DNA of 64,000 nucleotides from an uncultured Collinsella sp. (GTDB lineage: Bacteria > Actinomycetota > Coriobacteriia > Coriobacteriales > Coriobacteriaceae), in contig CAAFGG010000024.1 of NCBI GenBank assembly GCA_900762325.1, positions 32,392 to 96,391 on the forward strand, given 5' to 3'. Below the pieces are notes generated by a model. That model made no database searches. It worked only from the letters and a program-made list of their open reading frames with translations, and was not told the origin of the DNA. Positions 40,670 to 48,738 of the stretch are shown here, piece by piece (the stretch's first letter is position 1; every line of letters starts with the position of its first letter). The translations under genes and the position numbers were made by a program.

Positions 40670-41674
40670 ATGGACATCAACGCACGCAACATAGCAACAA
40701 CCGCCGCCGACGCGCCAACGACGCCGGCCGCTCCCGCGCCCGTCGTGGGGCGCTTCGCCCCGTCGCCCTCGGGCCGTATGCACCTGGGCAACGTGTTCAG
40801 CTGCCTGTGCGCATGGCTTTCGGCCCGCAGCCAGGGCGGCAGCATCGTGTTACGCATTGAGGACCTGGACGATCGCTGCAAGCGCCCGGAACTTGCCGCC
40901 CAATTGATTGACGACCTGGCCTGGCTGGGGCTGGAGTGGGACGAAGGCCCCTACTACCAGCACGACCGCCTAGACCTGTACGAGAGCGCCTTGCGCCGGC
41001 TGAAAGACGCCGGCCTCACCTATCCCTGCTTTTGCACACGCGCCGAGCTCCACGCCGCGAGTGCACCGCACGCGAGCGACGGCACGCCCATCTACCGTGG
41101 CGCCTGCCGAAGTCTTTCGGCCGAGGAGGTGGCCCGCCGCAGCGCCCTGCGCGCCCCGGCCACACGTCTGCGCGTGCCCACCGTCGACGACCTCGCAGAC
41201 GACGTGATCGAATTTGTGGATCGCACGTACGGCGCCCAATGCGAAGCACTCGCCACCGAGTGCGGCGACTTTTTGGTGCGCCGCAGCGACGGCGTGTTTG
41301 CCTATCAGCTAGCCGTGGTGGTCGACGACGCTGCCATGGGCGTCACCGAGGTCGTGCGCGGATGCGACCTGCTGGGGTCCACGCCGCGCCAGATCTATCT
41401 GCAGCACCTGTTGGGACTGCCCACGCCGCACTACGCACATATTCCGCTGCTCATGGCACCGGACGGCCGCCGCCTTTCCAAACGAGACCGCGATCTGGAC
41501 CTGGGCGAACTCCGCGCCCGCTTTGGCACGCCCGAAGCGCTGCTGGGCTGGCTCGCCGGGCAAACGGGCATCGCGCCGGACACCACGCCGCGCTCTGCCG
41601 AGCGGCTGGTCGAGCACTTTAGCTGGGATGTTATCCGCAAGCACAGGGAGAACATCACCGTAACGGCTGAGTAA
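40670..41674 (+). CDS. gluQRS: glutamyl-Q tRNA(Asp) synthetase
   Basis: 334 residues, a truncated glutamyl-tRNA synthetase paralogue without anticodon-binding domain. The HIGH-type motif is FAPSPSGRMHLGN, the KMSKS-type motif RRLSKRDRD, and the zinc site CFC...YRGAC. It attaches glutamate to queuosine at position 34 of tRNA(Asp). The ATG used gives the normal N-terminus plus about 25 residues; an upstream frame extension lacks homology. Note that no queuosine synthesis gene is in the window. Confidence 0.92.
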   Translation: MDINARNIATTAADAPTTPAAPAPVVGRFAPSPSGRMHLGNVFSCLCAWLSARSQGGSIVLRIEDLDDRCKRPELAAQLIDDLAWLGLEWDEGPYYQHDRLDLYESALRRLKDAGLTYPCFCTRAELHAASAPHASDGTPIYRGACRSLSAEEVARRSALRAPATRLRVPTVDDLADDVIEFVDRTYGAQCEALATECGDFLVRRSDGVFAYQLAVVVDDAAMGVTEVVRGCDLLGSTPRQIYLQHLLGLPTPHYAHIPLLMAPDGRRLSKRDRDLDLGELRARFGTPEALLGWLAGQTGIAPDTTPRSAERLVEHFSWDVIRKHRENITVTAE

Positions 41675-41689
41675 TCAGGCACCCCACCC

Positions 41690-42415
41690 CTACGCAACAT
41701 CCCAGGGCTGGAGTTCGTCGCCCAAGCGAACGATGCAGTCGTAGAGCACGGTATGACGCTCGGCCGGGTTGGCATCTCGATGAAAATGCCCGTAGTACCA
41801 GCGCCTGTAGTCCAAGCGGTCTTCCAGCTCATCGAAAAATGCCGTAAGCCGATCAACGGCAGGGCAATTCCAGCCGGGCCCCGGATAGAGCGTGGGCGAA
41901 AGCATGCGCGTGGAGCAGGTGTGGGTGATCACGTAGTCGACCTTCCAGCCCACGCCGTCGAGCTTTGTCCGTGCCTCCTCAAAGTTGCGCTCGTCCGGCA
42001 GCTCCTGCGGCCACCAGCTGGAATACGGAATGCGGTATTCCTTGTCCACGCTCGTGGCGCCGCCCATGGTAAAGACCGTTGAGCCGTCGAGCTCAAAAAC
42101 CTCGCCGCGCGTCAGGCGCCGTATGGGCGAGGTGTCCGACAGACGCTGCGTCAACCCACCATGCCACAGCTCCATGGGGCGCTCCGCCCAATGGTCGTAG
42201 CGTTCGTGGTTGCCGTCGACGAACAGCACGGTATAGGGGCGCGACTCCAGCCAGGCGATATCGGCGCACTCCTCGGCAGAAAAATCCCAGGGAAAGCCAA
42301 AGTCGCCCGCGACAATCAGATAGTCGTCACTCGTCAGGCTATCCCCAAGCTCCCAGTCGCGCAGCTTTTGCATGTCAAGGCCGCCGTGAATATCGCCCGT
42401 CACATAGACCGTCAT
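41690..42415 (-). CDS. metallophosphoesterase
   Basis: 241 residues of the calcineurin-like fold. Metal motifs in order: GDIHGG, GDFGFPWD, GNHERYD, ITHTCST and GHFHRD. The substrate is unknown. The ATG before TVYVTGDIHG is preferred; a start 12 codons upstream is possible. It converges on gluQRS with a 15-bp gap. Confidence 0.9.
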   Translation of the reverse strand: MTVYVTGDIHGGLDMQKLRDWELGDSLTSDDYLIVAGDFGFPWDFSAEECADIAWLESRPYTVLFVDGNHERYDHWAERPMELWHGGLTQRLSDTSPIRRLTRGEVFELDGSTVFTMGGATSVDKEYRIPYSSWWPQELPDERNFEEARTKLDGVGWKVDYVITHTCSTRMLSPTLYPGPGWNCPAVDRLTAFFDELEDRLDYRRWYYGHFHRDANPAERHTVLYDCIVRLGDELQPWDVA

Positions 42416-42500
42416 CGGATCACCACTTCCCTGTAAGTCGCTAGCCCACATTCTGCACGATCACTAAGCCAACCGTTCCAGCCCTTCCATCCTTTAGGAC

Positions 42501-42740
42501 CTACCCCTCGCTCTTCCATCCAAACGGGTCAAGCACCCAAAAAACCAGATCGAGCACGCCGCTGGTCATCATGGCACCGGCAAGGGCCATGCAAACATGC
42601 AGAGAACTGGCACTTCGGAGCACGTCAAATGGTCCCAGAACAGCCAGCAGCGCGACCGCCACGCCGGCCGCGCACAGCACAAGACACGGCCCTGCGTCCT
42701 TGACGCACTTCTTTGCAAGGTGCTTGGTGTTGCCACTCAT
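42501..42740 (-). CDS. small membrane protein of unknown function
   Basis: 79 residues with two predicted helices (CLVLCAAGVAVALLAVLGPF and LHVCMALAGAMMTSGVLDLV) and a basic N-terminus MSGNTKHLAKK. AAGGAG lies ten bases before the ATG, slightly far. I do not recognise a family. It is upstream of the phosphoesterase on the same strand with an 85-bp gap. Confidence 0.55.
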   Translation of the reverse strand: MSGNTKHLAKKCVKDAGPCLVLCAAGVAVALLAVLGPFDVLRSASSLHVCMALAGAMMTSGVLDLVFWVLDPFGWKSEG

Positions 42741-42911
42741 CAATATCGAACTCCTTAGAGGGTCGTTTTTCAGATGCATGCCGCCGCGACGGAGCATGGC
42801 GGCAGGGTAAGTGTCACATATCGTGCGGACATCAATGGAGAAACCGCCTGCTCGACCAACCCTTGACGCCGTTTTGCATCGGTACCCCATCCCCCGCTAT
42901 CGGGCTCTATT

Positions 42912-43073
42912 ACTTTTTCCGCGAAGTGAGCGTCTGTTTTTGGACCCCTGGAGCATCCGCATTTTTCAACGGCATAAACGCAGGATTCTGGCATCAAAAC
43001 CGCAGAGAACGGCGCCCTCAAAGTGTCAATGCTTCGGGGGTCCGATTTTGCTCGTTCACTTCTCGGGAAAAGT
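42912..43073. mobile_element. 162-bp element with ~45-bp imperfect inverted repeats
   Basis: Left arm 42912-42956 (ACTTTTTCCGCGAAGTGAGC through TTTTTGGACCCCTGGAGCAT) matches the complement of 43029-43073 at roughly three-quarters of positions; blocks GAAGTGA, GGACCCC and AGCAT are identical. The centre holds no gene. The gap 42741-43288 has nothing else I can name; the first 170 bp show no structure, and the DUF4342 ribosome site is at its end. Confidence 0.5.
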
Positions 43074-43288
43074 ATTAGACCTCGCCGCGGGCCACTAATA
43101 ATGACCCCTCTATACACACCCAAAAACTCATCCAACATTAATCTTGGCTCAAGAATCGCTTAATCTATAACCTGCACTATAGAGTTCGACCAAGGGCGGG
43201 CGGCACCGCGCAACGCAGGCCGACGAACGCAACGCTCGCGCCCGGGCAGGTCGCCCGGCGTCGCGCCCATCGAACGAAAGGACAGGTC

Positions 43289-43831
43289 ATGGACGACCTC
43301 GAAAAAGTTGAAACCATCCGCACCAAGTGCAACGTGAGTTACACCGATGCCAAGGCGGCGCTCGACGCTGCCGACGGCAACGTTTTGGATGCCATCATTT
43401 GGCTCGAGTCGCAGGGCAAGACCCAGACCACGTCGGCGCATGCCGCCACCGAGTCCGCGCCAGTCGATGAGCCCTCGGCCGAGATGGTCGCCGCGCAGGC
43501 AGCCTACGAAAAGTCGAGTGAAAAGACCGACTTCTCCAAGAAGATGGACAGCGTGTGGGAGTACCTCAAAAAGCTCTTCCGCCTGAGTCTGGACACCAAG
43601 TTTATCGCCACGCGCCGCGATGCGATCATCCTCAACATCCCCATCCTGATCCCCATCGTCGCGCTGTTTGCCTGGGGCGCCACGATATGGCTGATGCTGA
43701 TTGGCCTGTTCTTTGGCATGCGCTACCGCATCGACAGCGACGGCGACGTGCCCGGCAGCATCAACAACCTTATGGATAGCGCTGCTAACGCCGCGGACGA
43801 CATCAAGCAAAATCTCAACGACGACAAGTAA
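43289..43831 (+). CDS. DUF4342 protein with UBA-like N-terminus
   Basis: 180 residues. Residues 1-42 (KVETIRTKCNVSYTDAKAAL ... DAIIWLE) are a UBA/EF-Ts-like three-helix domain; residues ~85-150 are the DUF4342 region with a hydrophobic double helix (IILNIPILIPIVALFAWGAT; WLMLIGLFFGMRYRI) followed by an amphipathic tail. It is probably a membrane-attached cytoplasmic protein. GAAAGGA precedes the ATG. It is 18 bp upstream of a response regulator in an apparent three-gene operon, which suggests a link to envelope sensing. Confidence 0.85.
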   Translation: MDDLEKVETIRTKCNVSYTDAKAALDAADGNVLDAIIWLESQGKTQTTSAHAATESAPVDEPSAEMVAAQAAYEKSSEKTDFSKKMDSVWEYLKKLFRLSLDTKFIATRRDAIILNIPILIPIVALFAWGATIWLMLIGLFFGMRYRIDSDGDVPGSINNLMDSAANAADDIKQNLNDDK

Positions 43832-43849
43832 TCGCAGACGGGGGCACGC

Positions 43850-44635
43850 ATGGCACGGATCCTGATCGTAGAGGACGAGGAGAAAATCGCCCGCTTTGTG
43901 ACGCTCGAGCTGGAGCACGAGGGCTACCAGGTGGAACACGCCGCCGATGGCCGCACTGCCGTGGACCTGGCGCTGGAGCGCGACTACGATCTGATTCTGC
44001 TCGACGTGCTGTTGCCGCAGCTCAACGGCATGGAGGTCTTGCGGCGTGTCCGCAAGCACAAGGATGTGCCGGTGATTATGGTCACCGCGCGCGATGCCGT
44101 GATAGACAAAGTGGCCGGGCTCGATGCCGGCGCCGACGATTACCTGACCAAGCCATTTGCGATTGAGGAGCTGTTCGCACGGATCCGCGTGGCACTGAAG
44201 CGCTCGGAAGCCGTGCGAGCGGCTTCGGGCGTTGGCGGCGCCAGCGCCGGGGCTGGCGTAGCGAGCGGCACGGCCGCCGGTATCGCCACAATGTCCCCGG
44301 CAACCGACACGGCCCAGACCGCTGCCGCGCCCTCCCCCGCCGCGCTCACCGTGGGTTCGGTCGCGCTCGATCCCGACCGCCGCGAAGTCACGGTCGGCGG
44401 CTCGCCCATCGCGCTCACGGCCCGCGAGTTCGACGTCCTCGCCCTGCTTATGACGCATGCCGAAACCGTACTCACGCGCGAGCGCATCGCGCACGAGGCG
44501 CTGGGCTACGAATACGTGGGCGACACCAACAACGTCGACGTGCACATCGCACACCTGCGTGCCAAAATCGAAGATGCCGGCGGTGCCCGCATCATCCAGA
44601 CCGTGCGCGGGGTGGGCTATGTCTGCCGTGCGTAA
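43850..44635 (+). CDS. OmpR-family response regulator with long Ala-rich linker
   Basis: 261 residues, about 35 longer than usual. The receiver has phospho-aspartate in LILLDVLLPQLNG, with DYLTKPF for the lysine; the DNA-binding winged helix has ALTAREFDVLALLMTHAETV and NNVDVHIAHLRAKIEDAG. Between them, residues ~125-165 form an Ala/Gly/Thr-rich linker that accounts for the extra length. It overlaps the kinase gene by 17 bp and follows the DUF4342 gene. Confidence 0.93.
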   Translation: MARILIVEDEEKIARFVTLELEHEGYQVEHAADGRTAVDLALERDYDLILLDVLLPQLNGMEVLRRVRKHKDVPVIMVTARDAVIDKVAGLDAGADDYLTKPFAIEELFARIRVALKRSEAVRAASGVGGASAGAGVASGTAAGIATMSPATDTAQTAAAPSPAALTVGSVALDPDRREVTVGGSPIALTAREFDVLALLMTHAETVLTRERIAHEALGYEYVGDTNNVDVHIAHLRAKIEDAGGARIIQTVRGVGYVCRA

Positions 44636-45914
44636 CGCCGAGGCCAAGCGCGTCACCTCTATCGCCCGCGCCATCAACTGGAGCTACATGTGGCGCCGCC
44701 TGGCGAGCTACATCTGGCTCGACCTGTGGCTGCTGGTTGCTGCGGCGGCGATCCTCATCTATGGCTATAACCAAACGCTGCCCGACGGCGCGTTTACCGC
44801 GGGATGGATCCCCGGTGCCGCCGTCCACGGCATGTCGCTGACGCCCGCGCACGGCTGGGACCCCGCCACGCTCACCTATACCGTCGAGCTTGCGCGCACC
44901 ACCAAGACCTTCCCCCTCGCGCAGGACCTCATCGCGCTGTGGCCCCTCTATCTTGTCGTTGCAGGTGGGCAGGTCATCAGCGTGCTCAACATGCTCGGCG
45001 GCGCCCGCCGCGTGCGCCGCACCATGGCGCCGCTCAACGATCTGGCCCTGCGCGTGGACGAACTCGGCCGCATGCAGCTCTCCGGCGGCAAGATGGAAAC
45101 ACTGGAGCAGGCCATCGAGCGCGCAAGCGTCGACTCGCCGAGCGTCACTACCGGCGACGCCGACCTGGCAAGCATCGAGGTTGCACTCAACCGCCTACTG
45201 CGCCAGATGCAAGAGGCCAAGCTGCAGCAGATGCGCTTTGTCAACGATGCGAGCCACGAGCTGCGCACGCCCATCGCGGTGATTCAGGGCTACGTGAACA
45301 TGCTCGACCGCTGGGGCAAAGACGACCCGGACGTGCTGGCAGAGTCCATTGCCTCGCTCAAGGCCGAAAGCGAGCATATGCAGGAGCTCGTGGAGCAGCT
45401 GCTGTTTTTGGCGCGCGGCGATGCCGGGCGCACGGTCCTGCGGCGTGCGAATACTAACCTGGCCGCACTGGTCGGCGAGGTATGCGAGGAATCGCAGATG
45501 ATCGATGCCGCGCACACATATCGACTGGCGTACGATGCCGCACTTACCAGCGACCCGCGCTGCGACGCGCCCGTTGACGTGGCGCTCGTGAAGCAGGCTC
45601 TGCGCGTGATCGTGCAGAACGCCGCCAAGTATTCGGACGCGGGCACATCCATCTCGTTTGGCGTGACGCCGGATGCGGGCGCGGGCACGATCGACATAAG
45701 TGTTGAGGACGAGGGCATCGGCATGAACCAGGAATCCGCAGCTCACGCATTCGAACGGTTCTACCGCGCCGACAACGCGCGCGATGCCGGCGCGCAGGGC
45801 TCGGGTCTGGGGCTCGCCATCGCCAAGTGGATCGTCGACAGCCACGGCGGCGTCATCGGTGTGACCTCAGTCGAGGGCGTCGGCAGCCGCTTTACGATTC
45901 GCCTGCCACGATAG
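44619..45914 (+). CDS. HAMP-less two-component sensor histidine kinase
   Basis: 431 residues. Two membrane helices (near 35-50 and 105-125) flank a ~60-residue outside loop. The phospho-histidine is in FVNDASHELRTPIAVIQGYV; the N-box is IVQNAAKYSD; G boxes are DEGIGM and GSGLGLAIAKW. The ATG inside the regulator gene has GGGGTGGG upstream; a GTG three codons later is an alternative. Regulator and kinase are translationally coupled. Confidence 0.92.
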   Translation: MSAVRNAEAKRVTSIARAINWSYMWRRLASYIWLDLWLLVAAAAILIYGYNQTLPDGAFTAGWIPGAAVHGMSLTPAHGWDPATLTYTVELARTTKTFPLAQDLIALWPLYLVVAGGQVISVLNMLGGARRVRRTMAPLNDLALRVDELGRMQLSGGKMETLEQAIERASVDSPSVTTGDADLASIEVALNRLLRQMQEAKLQQMRFVNDASHELRTPIAVIQGYVNMLDRWGKDDPDVLAESIASLKAESEHMQELVEQLLFLARGDAGRTVLRRANTNLAALVGEVCEESQMIDAAHTYRLAYDAALTSDPRCDAPVDVALVKQALRVIVQNAAKYSDAGTSISFGVTPDAGAGTIDISVEDEGIGMNQESAAHAFERFYRADNARDAGAQGSGLGLAIAKWIVDSHGGVIGVTSVEGVGSRFTIRLPR

Positions 45915-45933
45915 AAAGCCCCTCGGCATAAAT

Positions 45934-45967
45934 AAAGGGATAAGGCCATGCGGCCCTATCCCTTTTT
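45934..45967 (+). terminator. intrinsic terminator of the two-component operon
   Basis: AAAGGGATAAGGCC pairs with GGCCCTATCCCTTT through an ATGC loop with one mismatch, and TTTTT follows on the plus strand. It may also work for the VOC gene from the other side. Confidence 0.85.
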
Positions 45968-45989
45968 GCTAGCTATAGCAGCCTGTGCG

Positions 45990-46364
45990 CTACTCGCGGC
46001 ACAGGTGCACGGCGAAGCCGGCGAACTCGCGCTTAAAGTACACGAGCTTGGTGCCGCCGTCGGGCAGCAGCACGCGCGACTCCTCGTTGACCTCGAGCCC
46101 GCGCTCGGCAAACCACTTCTCGGCAGCGTCGATGTCGTTGACGGCAAAGCCGATGTGGCCCTTGGTGCCACGACCGTTCTGCTTCATGATCTCGACCAGC
46201 GAATCGTTAAAGTACGAAACGGGGGTCTCGATGACAGGTAGGCCCATCATCGTCGAGAACAGCTCCGCGATCTCCAGGGCGTCTGCCGGGTCGGTGGCGT
46301 TAATGCCCACATGGGCAACGCGCATACCAAAGAGCTCTACCGGGTTGGCGTTCTGCTCACTCAT
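45990..46364 (-). CDS. VOC superfamily (glyoxalase-like) protein
   Basis: 124 residues, one VOC domain of paired beta-alpha-beta-beta-beta modules: VAHVGINATDPADALEIAEL ... GLPVIETPVSYFNDSLVEIM ... HIGFAVNDIDAAEKWFAERG. Metal-ligand candidates are the His of VAHVG, Glu of LVEIM and His of GHIGF. The reaction is unknown; in this setting a sugar-phosphate isomerase or epimerase is a reasonable idea. It follows an orphan EIIB gene by 11 bp. Confidence 0.85.
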   Translation of the reverse strand: MSEQNANPVELFGMRVAHVGINATDPADALEIAELFSTMMGLPVIETPVSYFNDSLVEIMKQNGRGTKGHIGFAVNDIDAAEKWFAERGLEVNEESRVLLPDGGTKLVYFKREFAGFAVHLCRE

Positions 46365-46375
46365 GCAGTCAGCGC

Positions 46376-46663
46376 CTACTGAGCCATAACGTCGAGAACG
46401 GCCTTCTCGGCAGCAACGCGGTTCATGCCGGTCATGAAGGGCACGCCGCTCACGTACGGGCAGGTGAGGCCCTCGGGGGCAACGGTGGTGGCGATCAGCA
46501 GGTCGGCGCCCTCGTCGCAAGCGTCCTTGGCCTCGGAGATGGCGCACTGCACGATCTCATACTTGCCGGCGTAACCGTTGGCGTCGAGCATGGTGGCGAC
46601 CTTCTGGGCAACGAGCGTGGAAGTAGCAGCGCCAGCACCGCAAGCCAAAACGATCTTCTTCAT
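46376..46663 (-). CDS. orphan PTS galactitol-type EIIB component
   Basis: 95 residues. The phosphocysteine is Cys8 in IVLACGAGAATSTLVAQK, as in GatB. No EIIA or EIIC gene of this type is adjacent; its partner is a VOC protein. It may serve a permease elsewhere or have a regulatory role. GGGAG lies eight bases before the ATG. Confidence 0.9.
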   Translation of the reverse strand: MKKIVLACGAGAATSTLVAQKVATMLDANGYAGKYEIVQCAISEAKDACDEGADLLIATTVAPEGLTCPYVSGVPFMTGMNRVAAEKAVLDVMAQ

Positions 46664-46765
46664 AGGTAATGTCTCCCTTCATGGTTTACTTTAGGTAAGT
46701 GTACCGCAGCGAGCGATGGCACTCAGCCTCGATGAGCTTTTATGCCAGTTTGCTTGTGCGCTGCG

Positions 46766-46771
46766 TATAAT
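46766..46771 (+). promoter_or_regulatory. -10 box for the helical-repeat gene
   Basis: A perfect TATAAT, about 55 bp before the start codon; the -35 is weak. A small hairpin CGCTC-GCTTTAT-GAGCG lies between it and the ribosome-binding site. Confidence 0.4.
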
Positions 46772-46826
46772 ACATCTAGTACGTGTTGTCATACCGCTCG
46801 CTTTATGAGCGACTAAGGATCCTAAC

Positions 46827-47450
46827 ATGCCCGATTCCCGCACACTCTGGACCGCCGTCGTTATCATCTGTATCGCCGTGTCGGTGTTCTTTAGCGTCAA
46901 AAAACGCACTACGTTTAAACGCCTGCAACAGTTGATGGCCGCCAAACAGTGGGCCGAGTTCGATCGTTTGCTCGACGGCAAACTCACCAGCATGCTGTAC
47001 CCGCGCTACAACCGCGACTACCTGCGTCTGAACTCCTATCTGCTGCGCGAGGACCACGAGCGCGCCGGCGAGATGTTCGACCTGCTGCTGGGACTCAACC
47101 TGCCCAAGATGCAGCGCGTCGACCTGGTGATCAAGGCCTTTAACTACTACGTTGGCCAGGAGGACCGCAAAAAGTCCAAGGAGTTGCTGCACGAAATCAA
47201 GGGCTTTGAGGGCGGTCAGGCCGAGGCGGTCGCGCACGAGTGCCAGCTGATGTACGACACGATGATCCTCAAGCGTCACAACGACATTCCCGAGCTGGAG
47301 CGCATGCTCGAGGATGTCGGCGACGACCCGGTCAAGCGCTGCCGCTTGGAGTACCTGCTGGCCCTGCAGTACCAGAACAAGGGCGACGAAGCCAAGTTTG
47401 CCGAGTACTTGGAAAAGTCAGGCCAGCACTCGATGGCCGTCAACGCGTAA
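46827..47450 (+). CDS. membrane-anchored helical-repeat (TPR-like) protein
   Basis: 207 residues. An N-terminal signal anchor (LWTAVVIICIAVSVFFSV) is followed by a cytoplasmic all-helical region with TPR-like spacing (RLQQLMAAKQWAEFDRLLDG; EDHERAGEMFDLLLGLN; LEYLLALQYQNKGDEAKFAE). It is likely a scaffold for protein contacts; the function is unknown. AAGGAT precedes the ATG. tRNA-Leu follows 31 bp downstream. Confidence 0.8.
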   Translation: MPDSRTLWTAVVIICIAVSVFFSVKKRTTFKRLQQLMAAKQWAEFDRLLDGKLTSMLYPRYNRDYLRLNSYLLREDHERAGEMFDLLLGLNLPKMQRVDLVIKAFNYYVGQEDRKKSKELLHEIKGFEGGQAEAVAHECQLMYDTMILKRHNDIPELERMLEDVGDDPVKRCRLEYLLALQYQNKGDEAKFAEYLEKSGQHSMAVNA

Positions 47451-47481
47451 CGGACGGCTTGTGCTAGACTTCTAGTCTCAC

Positions 47482-47566
47482 GGGGGCGTGGCGGAATTGG
47501 CATACGCAGGAGACTTAAAATCTCTCGCCGCAAGGATTGTGGGTTCGAGTCCCACCGCCCCTACCA
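47482..47566 (+). tRNA. tRNA-Leu (anticodon TAA), CCA encoded
   Basis: 85 nt. The acceptor GGGGGCG pairs with CGCCCCT (one G-U), anticodon loop CTTAAAA gives TAA, the long variable arm TCGCCGCAAGGATT is a class II mark, and the T arm is GTGGG-TTCGAGT-CCCAC. The CCA is encoded. A TAGACT -10 box lies 12 bp upstream. Confidence 0.96.
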
Positions 47567-47576
47567 TGTATTGGTT

Positions 47577-47616
47577 ACGGGCCCGTGTCCCCTGGGGATG
47601 CGGGCCCGTTTCTTTT
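47577..47616 (+). terminator. terminator of tRNA-Leu
   Basis: ACGGGCCCG / CGGGCCCGT stem followed by TTTCTTTT, 11 bp after the tRNA. Confidence 0.88.
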
Positions 47617-47636
47617 GGATGCCGATACAGATGGTG

Positions 47637-47703
47637 AGTTGCGGTGGAATAGGGACTGTTTGGGGCCCGAAAGGGCGATTTTAGTCCGTATTTCACCGCA
47701 ACT
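47637..47703. repeat. REP-like palindrome, GGGACTG subfamily, copy 2
   Basis: Arms AGTTGCGGTGGAATAGGGAC and GTCCGTATTTCACCGCAACT pair with two mismatches. It is a diverged copy of 4989-5057, with a different centre (GGGGCCCGAAAGGGC). It lies between the tRNA terminator and the end of the Ppx/GppA gene. Confidence 0.8.
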
Positions 47704-47716
47704 TATGAGGGGATGG

Positions 47717-48718
47717 TTAAAGGGCGTTGAGGCTGGGGGTCCAGCCGATGGTGGGGGTTGTGCCGTCGAGGGTCTCGTTGATGGTGGCGGCCATGCCGGC
47801 GAGTAGGCTGTTCTCGCTTACGGTGAGCGTCTTGTAGCCGCCGGCACGCATGAGCTCGCGGATCACCACGGCGCCGGCCAGAATCACGCCCGCGCGTTTG
47901 GGCTGTACACCCGGTAGCGTGGCGATGCCTTCCGCGTCCAACACAGACATGCGCTCGATAGCGGCCGAGACCTGCTCCAGCGACAGCTCGCAAAGGTGCA
48001 CAAAGCTCGAATCGTACGGTTTCAGCTCGTGAACCAGTGCCACGAGCGTGGTGACGGTGCCGCCCACGGCGACCAGGCGCTCTGCATGCTCAAAGTCGCT
48101 GGGCAGGCCCTCAAAATAGGCGGCGAACTGCTCGCCCGACCACGCAGCGGCGGCTGAAAGCTCGCCATCCGCGGGTGGCAGCGCCGAAAAAAACCGCTCC
48201 GTCACGCGACGGCAACCGATGTCCAGCGAGCGCGTTCCCTCCAGCGCAAAGACGCTGCACTCCGGAGCGTATACGCCCGTCGCGAGCTCCGTGGAGCCGC
48301 CGCCCGAATCCGCGACGATGATGCGCTCGCCGGCAAAGTCGTGCGCCACGCCGAAAAACGTCAGGCGCGCCTCGACCTCGCCCGGAATCACCTGTGGTTT
48401 GAGCCCCAACTCGCGCAGGCCGTCCAGCAGCAGCGCGGCATTGGACGCATCGCGCGCGGCACTCGTGCACGTGGTGCAGACGCACACGGCCCCAAAGGCA
48501 CGGGCCTCGTCCACAAACATGTGACACGCAGCGAGCACACGCTCGACAGCCGCCTTGCAAAAGCGCCCCGTCGTGTCCACGCCCTCGCCCAGGTCGGTAA
48601 TCTCGGTATGCTTGGACGATTCCACAATCGCTCCGCCCTCGACCTGGGCCAACACCAGTCGCGACGACACCGTTCCCAGGTCGATCGCGGCTACCTTATA
48701 GCGTTTGCAATTTGTCAT
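47717..48718 (-). CDS. Ppx/GppA family phosphatase
   Basis: 333 residues of the ASKHA fold. VAAIDLGTVSSRLVLAQ is the phosphate-1 loop, ADSGGGSTELATG the phosphate-2 loop and VAVGGTVTTLVAL the adenosine loop. It is the short actinobacterial form without the C-terminal helical domain. Exopolyphosphatase or pppGpp phosphatase activity cannot be separated by sequence. It is 20 bp downstream of the DivIC-like gene. Confidence 0.9.
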   Translation of the reverse strand: MTNCKRYKVAAIDLGTVSSRLVLAQVEGGAIVESSKHTEITDLGEGVDTTGRFCKAAVERVLAACHMFVDEARAFGAVCVCTTCTSAARDASNAALLLDGLRELGLKPQVIPGEVEARLTFFGVAHDFAGERIIVADSGGGSTELATGVYAPECSVFALEGTRSLDIGCRRVTERFFSALPPADGELSAAAAWSGEQFAAYFEGLPSDFEHAERLVAVGGTVTTLVALVHELKPYDSSFVHLCELSLEQVSAAIERMSVLDAEGIATLPGVQPKRAGVILAGAVVIRELMRAGGYKTLTVSENSLLAGMAATINETLDGTTPTIGWTPSLNAL

Positions 48719-48738
48719 TGCGGGCTCCCCTCCGGGCG

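Noticed and set aside
42741..43138. Upstream extension of the small membrane protein and a 122-codon frame through the inverted repeat
   Set aside because: The frames read through non-coding palindromic DNA; the shorter start has a ribosome-binding site.
47637..47703. A terminator for the Ppx/GppA gene
   Set aside because: It is a homologue of the 5.0-kb palindrome and lacks a T-run, so it is better described as a repeat, though it may influence the 3' end.
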